From an uncultured Trueperaceae bacterium (lineage in GTDB: Bacteria; Deinococcota; Deinococci; Deinococcales; Trueperaceae), in the NCBI GenBank assembly GCA_937911855.1, contig CALDPK010000032.1:1-6567 (forward strand): 6,567 nt of DNA. The letters run 5' to 3'. Position 1 is the stretch's first letter, and every line of letters starts with the position of its first letter. The notes below the pieces were generated by a model. That model was not told the origin of the DNA and ran no database searches. It was given only the letters and a program-made list of their open reading frames with translations. Shown piece after piece: positions 1 to 5,967 of this stretch. The position numbers were made by a program, and so were the translations under genes.

Positions 1-269
1 AGCTCATCGACTGGCTTCACGGCGCTGAAGCGGAAGGCTGCACGGGCGTGATCCTGAACGCGGCCGGCCTGACCCACACGTCGGTGGCGCTGCGTGACGC
101 CGTGGCCGGCATCCCGATCCCCGTCATCGAAGTGCACCTGTCGAACGTTCACGCGCGCGAGGAGTTCCGGCGGCACAGCTTCCTGTCCGCCGTATGCCGC
201 GGCCAGATCAGTGGGTTCGGGGTCCGGTCTTACCGGGCGGCGCTGCTGATGTTCGCCCAGTCATCCTGA
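1..269 (+). CDS. aroQ: Type II 3-dehydroquinate dehydratase, C-terminal part
   Basis: Type II dehydroquinase converts 3-dehydroquinate to 3-dehydroshikimate in the cytosolic shikimate pathway and usually forms a dodecamer. The first complete codon is at 3, and the frame runs from LIDWLH to a TGA at 267-269, giving 88 residues. Family proteins are about 145 residues, so roughly 55 N-terminal residues, including the catalytic tyrosine loop, lie outside the window. Visible family motifs are the substrate-binding segment NAAGLTHTSVALRDA, with the conserved Asn and catalytic His, the segment IEVHLSN (Glu, His, Ser), and AREEFRRHS with its two Arg residues. The GTG at 48 is an internal valine, not the start. 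In many gammaproteobacteria aroQ is followed by accB-accC; here it instead ends 11 bases from a convergent gene, and no obvious terminator lies between them. The family call is secure, and nothing suggests the visible part is damaged. Confidence 0.96.
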   Translation, partial: LIDWLHGAEAEGCTGVILNAAGLTHTSVALRDAVAGIPIPVIEVHLSNVHAREEFRRHSFLSAVCRGQISGFGVRSYRAALLMFAQSS

Positions 270-280
270 TTGACAGGCGT

Positions 281-850
281 TCAGCCGCGCAGGAAGCCGG
301 TCTCCAGTTCCTCGAGCGGCGGCAGGTCCTGTACTGACTTGAGGCCGAACTCCATCAGGAACTTCTCGGTGGTCGCCCACAGGATGGGCCGGCCGATCAC
401 GTCCCTGTGGCCTACAGCTTTGACCAGTTCGCGTTCCTGGAGTGTTTCAAGGGTCGAGCTGCATGATGCTCCCCGGGCCGCCTCGAGCTCGCCGCGCGTG
501 ACCGGCTGACGGTAGGCGACCAGCGCCAGCGTTTCCAGGGCGGCGTTCGACAGGCGTGGCAAAGGGGGCGGCGATAGCAGGCTGGCGAGCGCGGGTGTCA
601 GGGCCGGGTCGACTACGAGCCGGTAGCCTCCTGCCACCTCCTCGATGACCAGACCCAACCTTGTACCGTCCAGCACCCGCCTGAGCTGACTGACCGCTTC
701 TTCGACAGTAGTGTCCTGCCCTTCGAGCAATGCTGACAGTTCCTTGTCGGTGACCGGTCTGCCTGCTGCCAGCAGTGCTGCGCACAGCAGTTCGGTTGTC
801 CTGTTGCCGGTCTCGTCCACTGCTGCCAGTTTACCGCGTTCCCAGCGCAA
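281..850 (-). CDS. scpB: Segregation and condensation protein B
   Basis: ScpB is the dimeric winged-helix subunit that binds the ScpA kleisin in the bacterial SMC condensin and helps compact and segregate the chromosome. The frame encodes up to 189 residues. An N-terminal winged helix (about residues 18-95, with AALLAAGRPVTDKELSALL) is followed by a second one. The family hallmark is near 100-180: LSNAALETLALVAYRQPVT, then RGASCSS, the GRPILWATTEKFL turn and the closing LKSVQDLPPLEEL. No ATG is available near the start. The TTG at 850 lies 7 bases after the pilX stop. The GTG at 820 would give 179 residues and fits the usual short ScpB N-terminus as well or better; neither has a clear ribosome site. 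Close packing behind pilX suggests co-transcription with the pilins. scpA, which normally precedes scpB, and rluB, which often follows, are both absent here. Confidence 0.95.
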   Translation of the reverse strand: MRWERGKLAAVDETGNRTTELLCAALLAAGRPVTDKELSALLEGQDTTVEEAVSQLRRVLDGTRLGLVIEEVAGGYRLVVDPALTPALASLLSPPPLPRLSNAALETLALVAYRQPVTRGELEAARGASCSSTLETLQERELVKAVGHRDVIGRPILWATTEKFLMEFGLKSVQDLPPLEELETGFLRG

Positions 851-857
851 TCTGAGA

Positions 858-1229
858 TCAGCGGCGCATGATCACGTGCGCCGTTCCGTCCCGCAGCTCG
901 ATCATCACCTCCAGTGCCAGATTCGGTGGCGCCGGGCTGGTCAACTGCAGGCGCGCGTGCTCATTGCTGATCCGTGCGTAGCGGGTGCCTTCAGGCAGCA
1001 GCGGGTCAGGCGGCAGCGTGCCTGGGCCTTCGAGCTGGCTTTCGAGCAGCAGGAGGCTGTGCGTGAGCCGGGTGTGCTGTTCGGCTTCGGCCGCGGCGAA
1101 GGCGATCTGGTTGCGCGTGCTCAAAGCACCGAGCAGGGCCAGCAGCTGCAGCGCGGCGGCCATCGTCAGCATGGCGGTCAGCAGGAGCAGCACTGCCACG
1201 AGTGCCATGCCGCTCTCGCGGCCCGGCAT
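858..1229 (-). CDS. pilX: PilX-like type IV pilus minor pilin
   Basis: This is a small inner-membrane prepilin-like protein of 123 residues. A short leader ending in Gly7 is followed by a long hydrophobic helix (about 8-36), then AFAAAEAE (about 43-50), which resembles the AFQAAEA stretch typical of PilX. The +5 glutamate of ordinary pilins is absent (after Gly7 the residues are MALVA). From family knowledge this is usual for PilX and for the type II secretion tip protein GspK. PilX proteins join PilV and PilW in the pilus-initiating tip complex. The ATG at 1229 overlaps the pilW TGA by one base, and a GGAG at 1237-1240 inside the end of pilW is a good ribosome site, so translation is probably coupled. 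The C-terminal half is short and weakly conserved. GspK is an alternative, but it is usually much longer, and the fimT-pilV-pilW context favours PilX. Confidence 0.78.
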   Translation of the reverse strand: MPGRESGMALVAVLLLLTAMLTMAAALQLLALLGALSTRNQIAFAAAEAEQHTRLTHSLLLLESQLEGPGTLPPDPLLPEGTRYARISNEHARLQLTSPAPPNLALEVMIELRDGTAHVIMRR

Positions 1230-1819
1230 CAGAGCGCTCCCAGCTGCTGCGGCGCCGCGAAGGCGATGTAGGCCAGGCGGCTGGTATCCCAGCTGAAACT
1301 GAGCTGCACCACGAACGCGGTGATCTCAGCGGGCCACGGCTCAGCCTGGCTGACTACCTTCCCACCGGCCGTGACGAAGCCGACGAGCTTGAGGTTGGTC
1401 ACTTCCTGTACTGCCGGCTGCCGGGTAGCGCCCTCCTCGCGCCGGTACAGGTTCCACATGCCACTACCGTCACGGGCCACGTCGATGGTGATCTGCCGCT
1501 GCACGGGAGCGGCCAGCCACTGTTCTTCCAGGTAGTGGATCCGGAACGTGTCGCTGCGGTCTTCCCGGTCTGAGACGCCGATCTCGATGGTCGGGCCGCT
1601 GAACTCGCCGATGATTCCCCGGCCGTAACCGGCGAAGCTGAGCTCGCGGACGACGACGTTGCGGGCTATCGATTCCAGCTGCACCCGTTCCAGCATCGCA
1701 GCGGTCTGCCGGTAGTTGCGGACGCTGCCTGTCACGTACTGACCCATGGCGAGGAGCAGCAGACCCAGGACGACCAGGCTCATCAGCACCTCGGGCAGGG
1801 TGAAGCCGTGCCGTTTCAT
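1229..1819 (-). CDS. pilW: PilW-like type IV pilus minor pilin
   Basis: This minor prepilin has 196 residues when started at the ATG at 1819. The class III signal is clear: MKRHG, then FTLPE with Glu at +5, then a hydrophobic helix to about residue 27. The prepilin peptidase PilD should cleave after Gly5. The stretch RELSFAGYGRG (about 58-68) is a PilW-type feature, and the rest looks like the beta-rich globular head. The reading frame is open upstream to 1927, but those 36 extra residues lie over the end of pilV and precede the leader, so 1819 is the better start. The start overlaps the pilV stop as ATGA; only a weak GGTGG lies upstream, which fits translational coupling. The protein is expected to assemble with PilV, PilX and FimT at the pilus tip. 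It could be called a GspJ-like pseudopilin, but no type II secretion genes are visible. Confidence 0.85.
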   Translation of the reverse strand: MKRHGFTLPEVLMSLVVLGLLLLAMGQYVTGSVRNYRQTAAMLERVQLESIARNVVVRELSFAGYGRGIIGEFSGPTIEIGVSDREDRSDTFRIHYLEEQWLAAPVQRQITIDVARDGSGMWNLYRREEGATRQPAVQEVTNLKLVGFVTAGGKVVSQAEPWPAEITAFVVQLSFSWDTSRLAYIAFAAPQQLGAL

Positions 1820-2208
1820 GGCCCGGCCACCACTCGGGTCACTGCACTGAGCATTACCGTGGCGCCATCTTCCCTGCTGGCTGTGACGGTGATACGCCGT
1901 GACGTTCCGCCCGTTGCCGCAGCGCATTCGAATCCTTCAAGCAGGGCAGCGCAGCTTTCGGTGCTGACGCTGCAGGCAATCCCTTCGGCTTCTTCGGGAA
2001 TGACAGCGCTGCAGTGCATGCCGCTCGCAGCTCCCAGCAACCTGAGCTGGAGTTCGCTGTCGGCAACGTGCAGGAGGCGTGTCTGGATCTGAGTCTGCCG
2101 GGCCAGTCTGAGGGTGGACAGCTGCATCGCCACGAGTCCGGATGCTCCGATGGCCAGCACCGTGAGCGCCACCAGTATCTCGATGAGGGTGAGGCCTGAT
2201 GAGTTCAT
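1816..2208 (-). CDS. pilV: PilV-like type IV pilus minor pilin
   Basis: This prepilin-like protein of 130 residues has a class III signal: MNSSG, then LTLIE with Glu at +5, and a hydrophobic helix to about residue 28. The residue after the cleavage glycine is Leu rather than the usual Phe or Met, which prepilin peptidase and N-methylation tolerate in many minor pilins. The text LVALTVLAIGASGLVAMQ is typical of the PilV family. The head contains four cysteines (66, 79, 86, 95), compatible with two disulfides after export to the periplasm. Its ATG overlaps the fimT TGA as ATGA, with GAGG at 2219-2222 upstream, and its own TGA overlaps the pilW ATG in the same way. It probably belongs to the tip-initiation complex with PilW and PilX. 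A GspI-type pseudopilin is the main alternative, disfavoured by the neighbours. Confidence 0.85.
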   Translation of the reverse strand: MNSSGLTLIEILVALTVLAIGASGLVAMQLSTLRLARQTQIQTRLLHVADSELQLRLLGAASGMHCSAVIPEEAEGIACSVSTESCAALLEGFECAAATGGTSRRITVTASREDGATVMLSAVTRVVAGP

Positions 2209-2690
2209 CGCATCTCGACCTCAGTCCTGAGCCGGCCTGCGCGCGAGACGAATATGCGGGCTTCCAGGCCACCGCGCATCAGGGTGATTGTCTGGTTGAA
2301 GGCGCCACCACCCAGGCAGGTGCGGCCGTAACCGGTGGGCAGCCAGATCAGGCCGTTGCCCGGCGGACCCAGGCTGACGCCGCGGTACTCGCTCAGGTCC
2401 AGGGTGCGCAACACCTCACCGCTGCTGCAGAGCTCGATGGCCGAGAAGCTGCCGCCACCGGTAGAGTGGCGCTGCTGGTACTGGCCTGCACTGGCGTCGT
2501 AGATGACGGCAATGGGTTCGTTCCGGGCGACGGCCTCGAGGCGTGCCTGGTTGATGAAACCGCGCAGTGCGTTGCTGGCCGGTCCGAGCGGGGATGGCCA
2601 GTTCACTGCCACGACTGCAGCCAGCGCTGCAAGCAATCCGATGATGACCAGCAGTTCGACGAGAGTGAAACCGGAACGCGCCTTCATCAT
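2205..2690 (-). CDS. fimT: FimT-like minor pilin (GspH/FimT family), possible DNA-uptake pilin
   Basis: This 161-residue prepilin has the leader MMKARSG, then FTLVE (Glu12 is +5), and a hydrophobic helix to about residue 29. The following ALRGFINQARLEAVARNEPIA block is the typical start of the GspH/FimT domain. Two cysteines (88 and 125) could form a disulfide. The C-terminal tail contains GRLR at residues 152-155, which matches the GRxR motif reported as the DNA-binding element of competence FimT in Legionella. That favours FimT over FimU or GspH and suggests a role in natural transformation; this functional step is inference. Two adjacent ATG codons (2690 and 2687) sit behind a strong GAGGGGG ribosome site, so either could start. 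It is the first gene of the fimT-pilV-pilW-pilX block and follows a 116-base gap after lepA. Neither pilY1 nor pilE is present in the cluster. Confidence 0.86.
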   Translation of the reverse strand: MMKARSGFTLVELLVIIGLLAALAAVVAVNWPSPLGPASNALRGFINQARLEAVARNEPIAVIYDASAGQYQQRHSTGGGSFSAIELCSSGEVLRTLDLSEYRGVSLGPPGNGLIWLPTGYGRTCLGGGAFNQTITLMRGGLEARIFVSRAGRLRTEVEMR

Positions 2691-2693
2691 GAA

Positions 2694-2700
2694 CCCCCTC
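2694..2700 (-). promoter_or_regulatory. Ribosome binding site of fimT
   Basis: On the minus strand GAGGGGG lies three bases before the first of two tandem ATG codons of fimT and six before the second. The six-base spacing to the second ATG (2687) is closer to the optimum, so that codon may be the real start. It is the strongest Shine-Dalgarno sequence of the pilin block, as expected for the lead gene. Confidence 0.6.
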
Positions 2701-2731
2701 AGAGTTGAGTTCAGTCAGGTTAGGCGCGTGT

Positions 2732-2761
2732 GCTTTACGGGGTGGCCGGCTGTAACGTCAA
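2732..2761 (-). promoter_or_regulatory. Possible sigma-70-type promoter for the pilin operon
   Basis: On the minus strand TTGACG (2761 to 2756) matches five of six bases of the -35 consensus. After a spacer of 18 bases, TAAAGC (2737 to 2732) is only a three-of-six match to the -10 consensus. Transcription would start about 35 bases before fimT. The -35 overlaps one arm of the nearby inverted repeat. The weak -10 makes this tentative; an activator-dependent promoter is possible. No sigma-54 GG-N10-GC element was seen in the gap. Confidence 0.25.
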
Positions 2762-2796
2762 TTGCCGGGCCTGACTCGGCAATTTGCCGGTCAGGC
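2760..2796 (-). terminator. Nested stem-loops downstream of lepA (terminator-like, no U-tract)
   Basis: Ten bases after the lepA stop, the arms 2769-2780 and 2786-2796 form an 11-pair GC-rich hairpin with one bulged base (2776) and a five-base loop. A second perfect eight-base inverted repeat, AATTGCCG at 2760-2767 with CGGCAATT at 2777-2784, shares the middle segment, so the two folds exclude each other. On the lepA transcript neither is followed by a run of U, so this is not a canonical intrinsic terminator. It may protect the lepA 3' end, cause partial termination, or act as a regulatory switch in the lepA-fimT gap. The pairing is read directly from the sequence; the function is inferred. 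Confidence 0.45.
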
Positions 2797-2806
2797 GTGA
2801 TGACTT

Positions 2807-4594
2807 CTAGTTCTCGTCGGTGCTCAGGACCGCCAGGAACGCTTCCTGGGGCACCTCCACACTGCCGATCTGCTTCATGCGGGCCTTGCCCTTCTTCTGC
2901 TTCTCAAGCAGTTTCTTCTTGCGGGTGATGTCGCCGCCGTAGCATTTGGAGATGACGTCCTTGCGGAATGCGCGCACGGTTGCCCGCGCCAGGACCTTCC
3001 CGCCGATAGCGGCCTGAACGGGTACAGCGAACATCTGCCTGGGGATCACTTCGGCCATGCGGTCCACGACCTTGCGGCCCAGGTCGTAGGCCTTGTCCAC
3101 GTGCGCGATGACCGAAAGGGCGTCAACGCGTTCCTCGTTGACCAGGATGTCCACGCGGACGAGTTTGCCGGCGCGGTAACCGATCGGTTCGTAATCCATG
3201 CTGGCGTAACCGCGGGTCATGCTCTTGAGCCGGTCGTGGAAGTCGTAAAGGATCTCCGCGAACGGAACGACGTACTGCAGTTCTATGCGCCGGCCGTGAT
3301 AGACCATGTTCTTCATCTCGCCACGCTTCTCCTGCAGCAGGCCCATCACGGAACCCACGTACTCCTCAGGCGTGTAGACGCTCAGCTTCACGTACGGCTC
3401 GCGGGTTTCCAGGGTCCTGTCGGGCGACGGCAGCTCGGACGGGTTCTGGATGCGCCGTGTGACGTTATCGGTGGTGGTGACCTCGTAAACGACCGCAGGT
3501 GCCGTAGCGATCAGGTTCAGGTTGAACTCGCGCTCAAGGCGGGCCTGCACGATGTCCGCGTGCAGAAGCCCCAGGAAGCCGCAGCGGAAACCGAAGCCGA
3601 GCGCCTCGCTCGTTTCCGGCTCGAACGTGAAGGCGGCGTCGTTCAGGCCCAGCTTCTCGAGGGCTTCACGCAGCTTCACGTAGTCTTCGGAATCGGTCGG
3701 GTACAGTCCGCTGAACACCACGGGCATGGCGGGCTTGAAGCCGGGGATCGCTTCCACTTCGGCGTCGACGGCGGCGACCGTGTCACCGATCTGGGTCTCG
3801 CCGATCTCGCGGATCCCGGCCGTGAACCAGCCGACCATGCCCGGTCCGAGCTCATCGCTCACTGCCGGGCCAGGCTGGAAGTAACCGACCTTGTCGACTT
3901 CGATGACCTGGCCGGTTGACACGATCCGCACCTGGTCCCCTGCCTTGATGGTCCCGTCGAACACGCGGATGAAGGCGATCACGCCCTGGTAGGAGTCGTA
4001 GACGGCGTCGAAGATCAGGCTGCGCAGTGGCGCGTCAGGTGAACCTTCGGGGGCCGGCAGGTGTTCGACTATGCCTTCCAGGATGCTTTCAACGTTCTCG
4101 CCGGTCTTGGCTGAGACGAAGATCGCGTTGTCAGTGGGGATGCCGACCACTTCCTCGAGCTCCGCCGCGGCACCTTCAGGGTCGGCATTGGGCAGGTCGA
4201 TCTTGTTGACTATCGGCAGGACCTCGAGGCCGTTGTCGACGGCAAGGTAGGCGTTCTGGATCGTCTGGGCTTCAACACCCTGGCTGGCGTCGATCACGAG
4301 CAGCACGCCTTCGCAGGCGCGCAGTGCGCGCGATACCTCGTAATTGAAGTCGACGTGCCCCGGTGTATCGATCAGGTTGAACATGTACTGCTGGCCGTCT
4401 TTGGCCGTGTAGAAAAGGCGTGTGGAAGTCGCCTTGATGGTGATGCCACGCTCACGCTCTAGGTCAAGCGTATCCAGCATCTGATCGCGCTTGTGGCGGC
4501 TCTCGACGGCCGACGTCAGGTCGATGATCCTGTCGGCAAGTGTGGATTTGCCGTGGTCGACGTGCGCGATGATTGAAAAGTTGCGAATCTGCAT
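2807..4594 (-). CDS. lepA: Elongation factor 4 (LepA), ribosome-associated GTPase
   Basis: EF4/LepA is a translational GTPase that binds the ribosome and affects back-translocation, stalled elongation and 30S biogenesis. The 595 residues are full length (E. coli has 599). All G motifs are present: HVDHGKST at 11-18, RERGITIK at 47-54, DTPGH at 76-80 with the catalytic His, NKID at 130-133 and SAKTG at 161-165. EF-G-like domains follow, with FGFRCGFLGLLHADI near 334-348. The LepA-specific C-terminal domain is recognisable by KCYGGDITRKKKLLEKQKKG and by the ending MKQIGSVEVPQEAFLAVL. The ATG at 4594 has AGGA at 4596-4599 as ribosome site. It starts 38 bases after the tilS-tadA stop on the same strand, so the two may be co-transcribed. 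In many proteobacteria lepA is followed by lepB-rnc-era; here the minor-pilin genes follow instead. Confidence 0.99.
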   Translation of the reverse strand: MQIRNFSIIAHVDHGKSTLADRIIDLTSAVESRHKRDQMLDTLDLERERGITIKATSTRLFYTAKDGQQYMFNLIDTPGHVDFNYEVSRALRACEGVLLVIDASQGVEAQTIQNAYLAVDNGLEVLPIVNKIDLPNADPEGAAAELEEVVGIPTDNAIFVSAKTGENVESILEGIVEHLPAPEGSPDAPLRSLIFDAVYDSYQGVIAFIRVFDGTIKAGDQVRIVSTGQVIEVDKVGYFQPGPAVSDELGPGMVGWFTAGIREIGETQIGDTVAAVDAEVEAIPGFKPAMPVVFSGLYPTDSEDYVKLREALEKLGLNDAAFTFEPETSEALGFGFRCGFLGLLHADIVQARLEREFNLNLIATAPAVVYEVTTTDNVTRRIQNPSELPSPDRTLETREPYVKLSVYTPEEYVGSVMGLLQEKRGEMKNMVYHGRRIELQYVVPFAEILYDFHDRLKSMTRGYASMDYEPIGYRAGKLVRVDILVNEERVDALSVIAHVDKAYDLGRKVVDRMAEVIPRQMFAVPVQAAIGGKVLARATVRAFRKDVISKCYGGDITRKKKLLEKQKKGKARMKQIGSVEVPQEAFLAVLSTDEN

Positions 4595-4632
4595 ATCCTG
4601 TCATTCTACAGCCAGGAGCAGCGTAATTCCCG

Positions 4633-5964
4633 TCAGGGCGTGCCGTTGCGGCGGTCGCGGAAGAATTCCGTCAGCATTTCTGCAGCTTCCTGCCCGTGTG
4701 GTCCGCGCAGGACCTTGACTTTCCTCTTCCAGGGCAGCAGGTCCAGGTCGGCGACACTGCCGGTCGCTCCTTCGCGCGTGTTCCTGGCTGCGTAGACGAC
4801 CGTTGGCAGGTGCGCCTGCAGCATCGCCCCGAAGCACATGGCGCACGGCTCGAGCGTGACGTAAAGCGTGCAGCCCGTCAGCCGCCAGTCGCCTGTCAGC
4901 TCCGCCGCCCGCCTGATCGCCAGCAGTTCCGCGTGGGCGGTTGGATCGCGCGAGCTCTCCGCTTCGTTGCGCGCGCTGGCGATGATCTCTCCGTCGCGTA
5001 CGATGACCGCCCCGACCGGCAGTTCGCCAGCCCGGCCTGCTTCGCCGGCCAGTTGAAGTGCGGCGCGCATGAAGTGCGAGTCGCTGGCAGCACCGTTCGC
5101 CGCCCGGAAGTCATGGGCAGCGCCGACCCCTTCAACCCAGATGACCTGCCCGTCACTGGCGAGCACCTGCAGTGATTCGCGTTCCTCGCGCGGAATCTTC
5201 GCGTCTATCAGCACGTCGGACAGTTTGCGGGTACCGCCTGCCATCCGGATGCGGTCGCCCGGCTGGCGGGCCCGGAGTTGCAGATCCGGCAAGTCGAGCG
5301 CGGACTCGGCGACGCCTCCAGGAAGCTGGCCTGGGTCGGTTACGGGAACGGACTGCTGGTCGGGTTGCTCCGACGTGTCCACTACCTCGAGCCTGCCGTA
5401 GTGAAGGCGCAGCATCTTGTCTGGAGCCACCTGCTCCCGCCAGGTTGTCTCCTCAGCCAGCGCGGCTGCCACCCGCTCGAGGCGCTCCAGCCCGAACGGC
5501 ACACCATGTGCGCGCAGCATCAGGGCGACGGCTGCCAGCTGCAGGGCGCGGGGTCTGTCCCGCAGCCTCAGTGCATCGATGCCGCCTTCCAGGTCCACGA
5601 GGGGCCGGGCGACGCTTTCCACGAAGCCGCGCTGGTCGCGCTGCAGACTGGTCAGGTTGGCGACGCGCTCATCCAGGTCGGGATGCCGTGCGCGGATGAG
5701 CGGCAGGATTTCGTTCCGCAGCCAGGCCCGTGAGAAACTGCTGTCGAGGTTGGAGGCATCTTCGCGCCAGTCCTGTCCGATCTCCTGCAGCCACTGCACC
5801 AGCGTCTGTTTGCGCACGTGCAGCAGTGGCCTTATGACGAGGCCGGTGCGGGACGGCATGCCCCCGAGCCACGCTGAGCCGCGCAGCAGTTGCATGAACA
5901 CCGTCTCGGTCTGGTCATCCCGGTTGTGGGCAGTGACGATGTTGTCCGCACCGGCCGCGCGGGC
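4633..5964 (-). CDS. tilS-tadA: TilS-TadA fusion: tRNA(Ile)-lysidine synthase / tRNA adenosine deaminase, 5' end missing
   Basis: One uninterrupted frame joins two wobble-base enzymes. TilS adds lysidine to C34 of the CAU tRNA-Ile; TadA converts A34 to inosine in tRNA-Arg. The TilS part (about 5098-5964) begins at LARAAGADNIVTAHNRDDQTET and includes LLRGS..LGGMP, RPLL..RK, EDASNLD, and the C-terminal RARQPGDRIRMAGGTRKLSDVL segment. The N-terminal SGGxDS ATP loop and about 100 residues are missing. The TadA part (about 4633-5085) has DPTAHAE (zinc His and catalytic Glu) and LEPCAMC (zinc Cys). No ATG, GTG or TTG precedes the TadA family N-terminus SDSHFM, and the ATG at 5070 has no ribosome site, so the fusion looks real. 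Departures from E. coli TadA are Asn where Asp108 lies and KRK in place of NHR. The frame stays open to a start at 6189, but that extra part is antisense to a helicase gene and unlike TilS, so I end it at the junction. Confidence 0.88.
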   Translation of the reverse strand, partial: ARAAGADNIVTAHNRDDQTETVFMQLLRGSAWLGGMPSRTGLVIRPLLHVRKQTLVQWLQEIGQDWREDASNLDSSFSRAWLRNEILPLIRARHPDLDERVANLTSLQRDQRGFVESVARPLVDLEGGIDALRLRDRPRALQLAAVALMLRAHGVPFGLERLERVAAALAEETTWREQVAPDKMLRLHYGRLEVVDTSEQPDQQSVPVTDPGQLPGGVAESALDLPDLQLRARQPGDRIRMAGGTRKLSDVLIDAKIPREERESLQVLASDGQVIWVEGVGAAHDFRAANGAASDSHFMRAALQLAGEAGRAGELPVGAVIVRDGEIIASARNEAESSRDPTAHAELLAIRRAAELTGDWRLTGCTLYVTLEPCAMCFGAMLQAHLPTVVYAARNTREGATGSVADLDLLPWKRKVKVLRGPHGQEAAEMLTEFFRDRRNGTP

Positions 5965-5967
5965 AAG
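5947..5967. other. Head-to-head junction between truncated tilS and truncated helicase
   Basis: Within this stretch of about 20 bases both reading directions make family sense. The minus strand gives the LARAAGA entry to the TilS AHN.DDQ motif; the plus strand gives RTGRAGK, helicase motif VI. To the left only TilS fits, and to the right only the helicase fits. The two residues before RTGRAG are VV, not the IG expected of a DEAD-box helicase, so the plus-strand homology stops there. Both genes lose their 5' ends here. A short shared GC-rich sequence joining unrelated DNA, by misassembly or by end joining, would look like this. Confidence 0.6.

Noticed and set aside
711..1271. Plus-strand frame of 186 codons opposite scpB and pilX
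   Set aside because: No recognisable motifs, and it spans two genes well supported on the other strand.
1820..1927. Longer pilW start at 1927
   Set aside because: It would put 36 unrelated residues before a textbook prepilin leader, and it overlaps pilV deeply. The ATG at 1819 gives a five-residue leader and an ATGA overlap.
858..2690. Type II secretion pseudopilins (GspH, I, J, K)
   Set aside because: The order and prepilin signals could fit, but the FimT GRLR tail, PilV-like helix, short PilX with AFAAAEA and absence of other gsp genes favour type IV pilus minor pilins.
3101..3919. Long plus-strand open frame of 272 codons opposite lepA
   Set aside because: It is fully antisense to a full-length conserved lepA. 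Long antisense frames are expected in GC-rich coding DNA, and the translation resembles no family.
4595..4632. TAGAAT on the minus strand as a -10 element for lepA
   Set aside because: It lies only eight bases from the lepA ATG, leaving no room for a leader with the AGGA site, and no -35 is found at the right distance.
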